This document shows positions 7,417-13,883 of a stretch of DNA of 14,302 nucleotides, in pieces; position 1 is the stretch's first letter, and each line of letters opens with the position of its first letter. Location of the stretch: assembly GCA_031289815.1 (NCBI GenBank), contig JAITOS010000019.1:1-14302 (forward strand), in the 5' to 3' direction. Source of the stretch: Peptococcaceae bacterium. GTDB taxonomy: Bacteria > Bacillota > Desulfitobacteriia > Desulfitobacteriales > Desulfitobacteriaceae. The position numbers were made by a program, and so were the translations under genes. Below the pieces are notes generated by a model. The model had not been told where the DNA came from. It searched no databases and worked only from the letters and a program-made list of their open reading frames with translations.

Positions 7417-8277
7417 ATGATAAAGCGATGGATAGCGGCGGGAAGAGATGGGGAAATATATGACCGGGTCAGAATGAAACTCTCTCATTCTGACCCGGAG
7501 ATCAGAGAAAAGGCGGCTTGGTTTAAGCGACAGCCGGGATGCGCGGAACTCTTTTCTGAATCGGAGCCGCAGGTTAAAGGGACGCCAACGCTGCATATCA
7601 CCCGGCGGGAACCCTTTCTTTCCTGGAATGAAGAACGTTTACACTTTCATCCAAGTATGGCCTTGCTGCGGCTGATCAATATTTTTCGCGGGGAAGATGA
7701 CCGCTTTCTTCACGCCGTCGGGCTAAAAAGAGGAGATCGTTTTCTGGATTTGACGCTGGGCTTAGGGACAGACGCCTTGATCGCCGCCTGGGCGGTGGGT
7801 GAGGAAGGAAGCGTCTTGGGCGTGGAGCGGTCAGCGGTGCTGGGCGCGCTCGTCCGTGACGGCTTGCTTCGTTTAAACGCCGCGGCGCTCCCGCCCCTGA
7901 AGAATGAGCTCAAATTCCAGGCTTGGGCGGCTTTAAAGGATGTTTCCAGCCGTATTCAAGTGGTTTGGGCGGAGCATTTAAGCTATTTGTCCGCTCTGCC
8001 GTCTGCGAGTGCCGATGTCGTCTATTTTGATCCGATGTTTCGCCATACCCGGCGGGAATCTTCGTCGCTGCGGCCCTTGCGTGATTGGGCGGATCCGCGG
8101 GAGCTGCTTCCTGAAGCCGTGCGGCAGGCTTGCCGGGTCGCCCGCCGCCGGGTAGTGCTGAAGGAACGAAAGGACAGCGCTCAATTCTCACGCTTAGGAT
8201 TTGTAGTCTGTCCCGGTGGTAAGTATAGTCCGGTGGATTTTGGCGTGATTGAGGTGATCGCTTGTCGGCGCTCGTAA
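7417..8277 (+). CDS. Class I SAM-dependent methyltransferase, RsmJ/YhiQ-like
   Basis: A 286-residue Rossmann-fold methyltransferase. HPSM (78-81) precedes SAM motif I, DLTLGLGTDA (111-120). The acidic ribose-binding position is in GVERSA (135-140), and YFDPMFR (203-209) is the motif IV-like active-site loop. HPSM together with DPMF resembles the RsmJ/YhiQ group, which in enterobacteria methylates a guanosine in 16S rRNA; whether this Bacillota protein has the same target is not known. The gene lies 3 nt after mutL and overlaps miaA by 16 nt, and RNA modification would suit the miaA neighbourhood. The start is uncertain. ATG 7417 has only a weak GGTG-type SD (7407-7410), and ATG 7474 (residue 20) lies inside a 14-bp inverted repeat. 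The N-terminal 75 residues look shorter and less conserved than the rest. Confidence 0.82.
   Translation: MIKRWIAAGRDGEIYDRVRMKLSHSDPEIREKAAWFKRQPGCAELFSESEPQVKGTPTLHITRREPFLSWNEERLHFHPSMALLRLINIFRGEDDRFLHAVGLKRGDRFLDLTLGLGTDALIAAWAVGEEGSVLGVERSAVLGALVRDGLLRLNAAALPPLKNELKFQAWAALKDVSSRIQVVWAEHLSYLSALPSASADVVYFDPMFRHTRRESSSLRPLRDWADPRELLPEAVRQACRVARRRVVLKERKDSAQFSRLGFVVCPGGKYSPVDFGVIEVIACRRS
7464..7498 (+). repeat. Perfect 14-bp inverted repeat (RNA hairpin) at the methyltransferase gene start
   Basis: CCGGGTCAGAATGA (7464-7477) is exactly mirrored by TCATTCTGACCCGG (7485-7498) around the 7-nt loop AACTCTC. The left arm contains the alternative ATG 7474. No T-run follows, so it is not a standard intrinsic terminator. 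It may be an mRNA structure controlling translation, an RNA-processing site between mutL and the methyltransferase, or a protein-binding palindrome. The structure is seen directly; the role is inference. Confidence 0.8.
8251..8258 (+). promoter_or_regulatory. SD site for the TTG start of miaA
   Basis: GAGGTGAT is a long match to the 16S rRNA anti-SD sequence. It ends 3 nt before TTG 8262 and lies inside the methyltransferase coding region. It supports the TTG as the miaA start and translation coupled to the upstream gene. Confidence 0.7.
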
Positions 8278-9191
8278 TTATTGTGGGGCCTACCGGGGTG
8301 GGAAAATCAGCGGCGGCCTTGTCTTTGGCGCCGTTGATCCGGGGAGAAATTATTTCCGGAGACTCGGTACAGGTCTACCGCTACCTGGATATTGGCTCGG
8401 CGAAGCCGCGCCCGGAAGAACGCCGCCTGGTGCGGCATCATTTAATTGATTGCCTGGAACCGGATGAACCATTCACCGCCGTCCAGTTTCAAACGGAGGC
8501 GAAGCGTTTAATCCGGGAGATTCAGCAACGCGGCAGAATTCCCATCGTCGTCGGCGGCACCGGGCTGTATGTGCGGACGTTAACCGATCCGTTCAGCTTT
8601 GCTCCCCCCGGTTCAGAAGAAATTCGGCGGCAATGGCGGGATTATGGCCAACGGCATGGGGCGGCGGCCTTACACCGCGCGCTGGCGGAGCGGGATCCGG
8701 AGAGCGCCCACCGCCTCCATCCGAATGACGGCTTTAGAATCATTCGGGCTTTAGAGATTTTTGAACTCACCGGCAAGCCGCTGACGCAAGAAAGAGAATT
8801 TAATGAAAAGGCATACGCGCCCTTGCCCGAACGTATAATTTATATAGGACTGACGATGGATCGGGCCGGACTTTACCGGAAAATCGATGCGCGTTGCGAA
8901 CAGATGATCCGGCGGGGTTTGCTGACGGAAACGCTGGACATCATCCGGGCCGGTTTTCATCGGAATCTAAAGCCGCTGAAAAGCATCGGCTACCGTCACG
9001 CGGTGTGGCAATTGTTGGGTAAGGTAACTGCCGAAGAAATGCTCCGTTTGATGCAACGCGACAGCCGCCGCTACGCTAAACGGCAGCTCACCTGGTTTCA
9101 GAGGGATCCGAGAGTGCGGTGGTTCGACAGGAGTCAGGCAAGCCTGACGGAGGTTCAGGAGTATGTTCTGGAAAAATTGAGACGCCAATGA
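8262..9191 (+). CDS. miaA: tRNA dimethylallyltransferase MiaA
   Basis: MiaA transfers a dimethylallyl group to N6 of A37 in tRNAs reading codons that start with U, the first step toward (ms2)i6A. At 309 residues it is of normal length. It has the P-loop GPTGVGKS (9-16), the catalytic Asp in ISGDSVQVYRYLDIGSAKP (D34), GGTGLY (98-103), a swinging-domain region (about 115-195) and the C-terminal tRNA-contact segment RRYAKRQLTWFQRDPR (269-284). The start is TTG, with conserved sequence beginning four residues later, so little N-terminal extension is possible. It overlaps the methyltransferase gene by 16 nt and precedes hfq, a gene order also known from distant bacteria such as Escherichia coli. 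Confidence 0.97.
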   Translation: MSALVIIVGPTGVGKSAAALSLAPLIRGEIISGDSVQVYRYLDIGSAKPRPEERRLVRHHLIDCLEPDEPFTAVQFQTEAKRLIREIQQRGRIPIVVGGTGLYVRTLTDPFSFAPPGSEEIRRQWRDYGQRHGAAALHRALAERDPESAHRLHPNDGFRIIRALEIFELTGKPLTQEREFNEKAYAPLPERIIYIGLTMDRAGLYRKIDARCEQMIRRGLLTETLDIIRAGFHRNLKPLKSIGYRHAVWQLLGKVTAEEMLRLMQRDSRRYAKRQLTWFQRDPRVRWFDRSQASLTEVQEYVLEKLRRQ

Positions 9192-9203
9192 CCTTGAACC
9201 GAC

Positions 9204-9232
9204 TTGCAGTGCCAAACAAACTCGTGTAGAAT
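9204..9232 (+). promoter_or_regulatory. Predicted sigma-A promoter for hfq
   Basis: TTGCAG (9204-9209) and TAGAAT (9227-9232) are 17 bp apart, each matching the vegetative consensus at four or more of six positions. The pair lies just after the miaA stop, about 38 bp before the hfq ATG. It would let hfq be transcribed apart from the mutS-miaA operon. This is sequence match only. Confidence 0.6.
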
Positions 9233-9257
9233 ATGAAAAGTAGAATTGGATGGAGAT

Positions 9258-9263
9258 GGAGGG
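9258..9263 (+). promoter_or_regulatory. SD site fixing the hfq start
   Basis: GGAGGG lies 6 nt before ATG 9270. An upstream in-frame TTG (9246) would run through this SD and add eight Gly/Asp-rich residues foreign to Hfq, so ATG 9270 is preferred. Confidence 0.8.
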
Positions 9264-9269
9264 AATAAA

Positions 9270-9530
9270 ATGAATAAATCTGCCATCAACTTGCAGGATA
9301 CCTTTTTGAATCAGGTACGCAAGGAGAACTTACCGGTAACTATTTATCTGGTCAATGGCTTTCAATTAAAAGGGATTGTCAAAGGATTTGATAATTTTAC
9401 GGTTTTGGTGGAATTTGAAGGTAAACAGCAGATGGTATATAAACACGCGATATCGACCATCATGCCTTTGCGCTCTATGAATCTGGCCGCGGTGATGAAT
9501 CCGAGTGAGGATAAAGGAAAAGCGGAGTAA
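9270..9530 (+). CDS. hfq: RNA chaperone Hfq
   Basis: Hfq is an Sm-like protein that forms a hexameric ring, binds U-rich RNA on its proximal face and A-rich RNA on its distal face, and promotes sRNA-mRNA pairing. The 86 residues contain the N-terminal proximal-site stretch NLQDTFLNQVRKE (7-19), the Sm1 region IYLVNGFQLKG (25-35) with the following FDNFTVLVE, and the Sm2 signature YKHAIST (57-63). The C-terminal tail is short and charged, as is usual for Bacillota and unlike the long enterobacterial tail. The gene follows miaA by 78 nt, with its own predicted promoter, and is followed by a terminator, so it appears to be a monocistronic unit. Confidence 0.97.
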   Translation: MNKSAINLQDTFLNQVRKENLPVTIYLVNGFQLKGIVKGFDNFTVLVEFEGKQQMVYKHAISTIMPLRSMNLAAVMNPSEDKGKAE

Positions 9531-9543
9531 CGGAAAGAGGAAG

Positions 9544-9575
9544 AGCCGTGTGTTGGAAAATCATCAACACCGGCT
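9544..9575 (+). other. Bulged hairpin in the hfq 3' region
   Basis: AGCCG-T-GTGTTG (9544-9555) pairs with CAACACCGGCT (9565-9575) to give 11 base pairs with one bulged T and a 9-nt loop, GAAAATCAT. No T-run follows, so it is not itself a terminator. It starts 13 nt after the hfq stop and could stabilise the transcript or form part of a 3'-derived small RNA. Confidence 0.6.
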
Positions 9576-9621
9576 AACTCTAAAGTTTTCAGGCAGTAAT
9601 GGATGTGAGTCTTAAGGAGCA

Positions 9622-9668
9622 AAGGATCAAGGAACGGAGATGTATCTGCGCCTTGATTCTTCGTTTTT
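9622..9668 (+). terminator. Rho-independent terminator after hfq
   Basis: AAGGATCAAGG (9622-9632) pairs with CCTTGATTCTT (9651-9661): 11 bp including one G-T pair. The 18-nt apical part can fold further (CGGAGA with TCTGCG, one mismatch, loop TGTA). A run of five T follows at 9664-9668. It separates hfq from typA. The rest of the 188-nt gap (9531-9718) holds the bulged hairpin listed above and the typA SD. Confidence 0.75.
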
Positions 9669-9718
9669 GCTATTGCGCGTGGAGGCTGAGAAATAGTCAA
9701 TGAGGAAGGAAAGCAAGA

Positions 9719-11542
9719 ATGGAAGCAGTGAACATAAGGAATGTAGCGATTATCGCGCATGTTGATCATGGAAAAACGACTCTGGTGGACGTCATGTTGA
9801 AACAAAGCGGAACTTTTCGGGCGAATCAGCAAGTCAGGGAGCGGGTCATGGATTCCAATGATCTCGAAAGAGAAAGAGGCATCACGATCTTGTCCAAGAA
9901 CACGGCGGTACGCTGGCAGGACGTCAAGATCAATATTGTAGATACGCCCGGGCACGCGGATTTTGGCGGCGAAGTGGAACGCGTTTTGAAAATGGTAAAC
10001 GGCGTGGTACTGATCGTCGATGCCTTTGAAGGGCCGATGCCGCAGACGCGCTTTGTTTTACGCAAGGCTTTGGAGCTGAAGCTCATCCCCATCGTGGTGA
10101 TCAATAAAATGGACCGCCAGGACGCGCGCCCGCAGGAAGTCGTAGACGAGGTGCTGGACTTATTTATTGAACTGGGCGCGGACGAGTCGCAGCTGGATTT
10201 TCCGGTGGTCTATACCTCGGCCCGCCAAGGCAGCGCCGGTCTGGAGCCGGATCAATTAACGCCGACGCTGGAACCGTTGTTTACCACCATTTTGTCCAGC
10301 ATACCCGCGCCGGTGGTGGATATCGAAGCGCCGTTGCAGCTATTGGTTACGACCTTGGATTACGATGATTATGTGGGGAAAATCGTTATCGGTCGCTTAA
10401 TTCGGGGCAAGATTCATTATGGAGAGACCGTGACCTTAGTCAAGCGGGATCAAAGCCTGGAAAAGGTTAAAATCGGCAAGCTCTATGTCTTTGAAGGCTT
10501 GAACCGGGTAGAGGTACAGGAAGCGGAGGCAGGGGAAATCATCGCGCTGACCGGTCTGAGCAGCGCCAATATCGGCGAGACGGTGGCTTGCGCCCTGGAG
10601 CCGGAAGCCTTGCCGATGATCGAAGTGGACGAACCGACGCTGGCGATGAACTTCATGGTCAACGACAGTCCTTTCGCCGGTTTAGAAGGGGAATTTGTCA
10701 CCTCGCGCAAATTGCGTGAACGGCTCTTTAAGGAGATGGAAACCAATGTCAGTCTGAAAGTAGAAGAAAAAGAGACGACGGAAGCCTTTCGCGTATCCGG
10801 ACGCGGCGAATTACATCTTTCGATTCTGATCGAAAATATGAGAAGGGAAGGCTACGAATTACAGGTATCAAAGCCGGAAGCCATTTATAAAAATATCGAC
10901 GGCGTCAGAAACGAGCCGATTGAACGCCTGATTTGCGATCTGCCGGAGATCTATTTCGGCGCGGTGATGGAATTGCTGGGCAAACGAAAAGCGGAAATGG
11001 TCAATATGCTCAATTTATCCCCCACCCAGCTGCGCGTGGAATTTAAAATCCCGGCGCGCGGCTTGATCGGTTTTCGCGGCGAATTTTTGACGGAAACCCA
11101 CGGAGAAGGCTTAATGAGCCATGTTTTTCATGGTTACGAGCCTTATAAGGGCGATATTCCCCGCCGCAACCGGGGGGTTTTAATCGCCTTTGAAACAGGG
11201 GAAACCACCACCTACGGGCTTTATGCGGCGCAGGAAAGAGGAAGTTTATTTATCGAAGCGGGCATCAGGATTTATGAAGGAATGATCGTGGGAGAGAATA
11301 GCCGCGATCAGGACATTGAGATCAATGTAGCGAAGAAAAAACACGTGACCAATATCCGCTCCAGCAATGCCGAGGAGGCGCTGCGGCTGGAAAAACCGCG
11401 TCTGTTTTCCCTCGAACAATCGTTGGAGTTTATTGAAGATGACGAGCTGGTAGAGATTACGCCCAAGAATATCCGCTTGCGTAAAAAATATCTGGATCGA
11501 GACGCCCGTGTCCGTTATGTTAAAAGTTTGGCGGCGAAATAA
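9719..11542 (+). CDS. typA: Ribosome-associated translational GTPase TypA/BipA
   Basis: TypA/BipA is an EF-G-like GTPase that binds 70S ribosomes and aids 50S assembly and stress or low-temperature growth. The 607 residues match the family length. G1 is AHVDHGKTT (13-21), G2 is GITI (54-57), with the conserved ERERGIT context just before it, G3 is DTPGHAD (75-81) and G4 is NKMD (129-132). EF-Tu domain-2-like and EF-G domain III/V-like regions follow. The family-specific C-terminal domain includes PARGLIGFRGEFLTETHGEG and the end segment ITPKNIRLRKKYLD. An AGGAAGGA-type SD lies at 9703-9710. No convincing promoter was found in the 50 nt between the hfq terminator and the start. A 61-nt gap with no terminator leads to spoVK. 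Confidence 0.98.
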   Translation: MEAVNIRNVAIIAHVDHGKTTLVDVMLKQSGTFRANQQVRERVMDSNDLERERGITILSKNTAVRWQDVKINIVDTPGHADFGGEVERVLKMVNGVVLIVDAFEGPMPQTRFVLRKALELKLIPIVVINKMDRQDARPQEVVDEVLDLFIELGADESQLDFPVVYTSARQGSAGLEPDQLTPTLEPLFTTILSSIPAPVVDIEAPLQLLVTTLDYDDYVGKIVIGRLIRGKIHYGETVTLVKRDQSLEKVKIGKLYVFEGLNRVEVQEAEAGEIIALTGLSSANIGETVACALEPEALPMIEVDEPTLAMNFMVNDSPFAGLEGEFVTSRKLRERLFKEMETNVSLKVEEKETTEAFRVSGRGELHLSILIENMRREGYELQVSKPEAIYKNIDGVRNEPIERLICDLPEIYFGAVMELLGKRKAEMVNMLNLSPTQLRVEFKIPARGLIGFRGEFLTETHGEGLMSHVFHGYEPYKGDIPRRNRGVLIAFETGETTTYGLYAAQERGSLFIEAGIRIYEGMIVGENSRDQDIEINVAKKKHVTNIRSSNAEEALRLEKPRLFSLEQSLEFIEDDELVEITPKNIRLRKKYLDRDARVRYVKSLAAK

Positions 11543-11603
11543 AAAAACAGGACGCCTTTGATCGTCATTCGCTTATCGTTCATGAAGATGGAGGTAGCCG
11601 GGT

Positions 11604-12569
11604 ATGCCGATATATGTGAAGTTCCGACCGGAAGAAAAGATGCCGCCGCTGGTGAGAATGCCGCAAAACGCTGAAAATACGGCTAAAATGAGGGTATTTC
11701 CTGATTTAAATCAGCCAGGGGCCGGTTCGATACGCAAGCAAGAAGGGGCGGGGACAGAAAAAGACCGCCTGGCTGAAATTATCGCGGAATTAGATCATTT
11801 AGTGGGGCTTACCTTTGTGAAAAAATTGATCCACGAGCTGCAAGCGTATGTGGAAATACAGCGAAGAAGAGAAAAGGAAAAACTGATCGCCGATCCCTTA
11901 GTGCTGCATATGATTTTTCGCGGGAATCCCGGGACAGGAAAGACGACGGTAGCGCGGTTGATCAGCCGCCTTTTCAAAGAACTGGGCTTCCTGCAAAAAG
12001 GGCACGTCATAGAATGCGAGCGGGCGGATCTGGTGGGGGAATATATTGGTCACACGGCGCAGAAGACGCGGGAGCAGATTAAGAAAGCCCTGGGCGGGGT
12101 ATTATTCATAGATGAAGCCTATTCGCTGGCGCGCGGCGGCGGCAAGGATTTTGGCAAAGAGGCAATCGATGTGCTTGTGAAAGCGATGGAAGATAACAAA
12201 GAAAACCTGATCTTGATTCTGGCGGGATATCGCCAGGAAATGGAATGTTTTTTACAGACTAATCCGGGTTTGCGTTCCCGTTTTCCCATTCATATCGATT
12301 TTCCTGATTATACGCTGGACGAATTGGTTGCCATCAGTGAATTGTTCTTAAAGAAAAGACAATATGAGTTATCGGCTGAGGCTAAACGTATCTTGCGGGA
12401 ACATTTAGCGCAGGGGACGCCGCTGCACTCCTATGCCGGTAACGCGCGCATGATCCGGAATATGATCGAGCTGACCATCCGCAAGCAAGCGGTTCGCCTA
12501 TACCGGCGTTCTTATACCTCCAAGGAAGAATTAATGAAAATTATGCCGATCGATTTAACTTGGGAATGA
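11604..12569 (+). CDS. spoVK: Stage V sporulation protein K-type AAA+ ATPase (SpoVK/CbbX family)
   Basis: A single-domain AAA+ ATPase of 321 residues, the same size as Bacillus SpoVK, which is needed for late spore maturation in the mother cell. A variable N-terminal segment (about 1-55) precedes the AAA core. Walker A is GNPGTGKTT (107-115). The pore-side region ERADLVGEYIGHTAQKTR (139-156) and the Walker B region LGGVLFIDEAYSLARGGG (163-180; D170, E171) closely resemble SpoVK. The arginine-finger region is NPGLRSRFP (220-228) and sensor 2 is GNARMIRN (279-286). A GGAGGT SD at 11590-11595 lies 8 nt before ATG. Red-type Rubisco activase CbbX shares this fold, but no carbon-fixation genes are nearby, so SpoVK is preferred. 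No clear sigma-E or sigma-K promoter was seen in the 61-nt gap upstream. Confidence 0.9.
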   Translation: MPIYVKFRPEEKMPPLVRMPQNAENTAKMRVFPDLNQPGAGSIRKQEGAGTEKDRLAEIIAELDHLVGLTFVKKLIHELQAYVEIQRRREKEKLIADPLVLHMIFRGNPGTGKTTVARLISRLFKELGFLQKGHVIECERADLVGEYIGHTAQKTREQIKKALGGVLFIDEAYSLARGGGKDFGKEAIDVLVKAMEDNKENLILILAGYRQEMECFLQTNPGLRSRFPIHIDFPDYTLDELVAISELFLKKRQYELSAEAKRILREHLAQGTPLHSYAGNARMIRNMIELTIRKQAVRLYRRSYTSKEELMKIMPIDLTWE

Positions 12570-12587
12570 AACCAGTGGAAGTCAGGC

Positions 12588-12594
12588 AGGGGGT
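12588..12594 (+). promoter_or_regulatory. SD site for the TTG start of the YnbB-type gene
   Basis: AGGGGGT lies 8 nt before TTG 12603. It is only moderately good, but no in-frame ATG or GTG upstream competes. The next in-frame ATG (12672) would remove helix-forming residues usually present in the family. Confidence 0.5.
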
Positions 12595-12602
12595 CAAGCA
12601 AG

Positions 12603-13865
12603 TTGTATGTAACAGAATGGCCGGACGTCATACGGGAGGCGGCGCGTGAAGCGGAGGGCGTCTTGCGGGCGATGGAAGATGAGCTGCGGCAGCGTTCCGA
12701 TCTCAATCATCAAAAAGTATTGGCCGCCTTTCAAAGGGAGCAAGTCGCCGCCTATCATTTTCATGGGACGACGGGATATGGCTTGGGCGACGCCGGCAGA
12801 ACCGTATTAGACCGGGTGACGGCCCGGATTTTAGGAACGGAAGCGGCGATCGTGCGGAGTCAATTTGTATCGGGAACGCACGCGATAGCGGCTGCTCTAT
12901 TTGGGATTTTACGTCCGGGAGATCATTTTTTGGCGGCGACGGGAGCTCCCTATGATACCTTAGAAGAGGTCATTGGGATACGCGGCCAGGGGCTGGGCAG
13001 TCTGCGGGATTTTGGCGTCGCCTTTGACGCTGTCCCGCTTCGGGAAAACGGCGCGATTCACTACGAACTGCTCGATCGGGCCATCAGAAAAAATACAAGA
13101 ATGATTTTCCTTCAACGATCCTGCGGCTATACCTGGCGGCCTTCCCTCTCGATTCGCCAGATCGGGGAACTGGTACGGCACATAAAAAATAAATTCTCTG
13201 ATCGCTGTATCTTTGTCGATAATTGTTATGGGGAACTCGTGGAGACCCTGGAACCGGGGGATGTAGGGGTGGACCTTGTGGCCGGTTCGCTGATTAAGAA
13301 CCTCGGCGGCGGTCTGGCGCCGACCGGCGCTTATGTCGCCGGTAAGGCCGATTTGGTGGAGAAAGCGGCGGCCCGCTTAACCGCGCCGGGGATTGGCGGC
13401 AATGTAGGCGCCACCTTAGATTCGCTGCGCCTGTATTTTCAGGGTTTGTTTCAGAGTCCGCTGACCGTCGCGGAAGCCCTCAAGGGAGCGGTTTTTGCCG
13501 CGGCTTTTTGGCAGGCGCTGGGCTATGAAGTCCATCCGGAACCCACGGCGGCGAGAACGGACCTCATTCAGGCGATCAAACTCGGCAATCGTGAAAGGAT
13601 GATCGCTTTTTGCCAGGGGATACAAAAAGGAAGTCCGGTGGATTCCTATGTATCTCCGGAACCGTCAGGGATGCCTGGGTACGGCGATGAAGTCATCATG
13701 GCGGGCGGGACGTTTATCCAGGGAGCGACCAGCGAATTTTCAGCGGACGGCCCCTTGCGGGAACCCTACGCGGTTTACCAGCAAGGAGGAATTTCCTACC
13801 CCTATATCCGGATAGGAAACATTTTGGCGGCGGTCAACCTGTATGAAAAAGGCTTGCTCAAATAA
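12603..13865 (+). CDS. PLP-dependent enzyme, YnbB/'aluminium resistance protein' (methionine gamma-lyase-like) family
   Basis: This 420-residue fold-type I PLP protein resembles Bacillus YnbB, which databases label aluminium resistance protein or methionine gamma-lyase family; the true substrate is not settled. The substrate/PLP region is YHFHGTTGYGLGDAGR (51-66). The phosphate-binding turn is VSGTHAIAAALFG (89-101), the PLP-ring Asp is in FVDNCYGE (D206), and the Schiff-base Lys is K232 in GSLIKNLGGG. RLTAPGIGGN and the C-terminal EVIMAGGTFIQGATSEFSADGP segment are family-typical. The active site appears intact, and the length is normal. It follows spoVK by 33 nt and precedes lepB by 18 nt. 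In Bacillus the homologue lies near glnRA rather than lepB, so the surroundings say little about its job. Confidence 0.88.
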   Translation: MYVTEWPDVIREAAREAEGVLRAMEDELRQRSDLNHQKVLAAFQREQVAAYHFHGTTGYGLGDAGRTVLDRVTARILGTEAAIVRSQFVSGTHAIAAALFGILRPGDHFLAATGAPYDTLEEVIGIRGQGLGSLRDFGVAFDAVPLRENGAIHYELLDRAIRKNTRMIFLQRSCGYTWRPSLSIRQIGELVRHIKNKFSDRCIFVDNCYGELVETLEPGDVGVDLVAGSLIKNLGGGLAPTGAYVAGKADLVEKAAARLTAPGIGGNVGATLDSLRLYFQGLFQSPLTVAEALKGAVFAAAFWQALGYEVHPEPTAARTDLIQAIKLGNRERMIAFCQGIQKGSPVDSYVSPEPSGMPGYGDEVIMAGGTFIQGATSEFSADGPLREPYAVYQQGGISYPYIRIGNILAAVNLYEKGLLK

Positions 13866-13883
13866 TTCCGGAGGAGTGAGAAC

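Noticed and set aside
7464..7498. Hairpin as a rho-independent terminator of mutL
   Set aside because: No T-run follows the stem and the downstream gene is co-directional 3 nt after mutL.
9246..9269. TTG 9246 as the hfq start
   Set aside because: The added residues are encoded by the SD itself and are not Hfq-like.
9667..9701. Promoter for typA
   Set aside because: TTGCTA and TTGCGC have no acceptable -10 element at 16-18 bp; the match is too weak to list.
9599..9703. 34-codon ORF between hfq and typA
   Set aside because: It has no SD, runs through the terminator hairpin and has a Cys/Arg-rich translation with no family features.
11543..11603. Terminator or sporulation promoter between typA and spoVK
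   Set aside because: There is no stem with a T-run, and no sigma-E or sigma-K box pair that I can recognise.
11604..12569. CbbX (Rubisco activase) identity for the AAA+ protein
   Set aside because: It is the same family, but the motif stretches and length match SpoVK more closely and no Rubisco genes are present.
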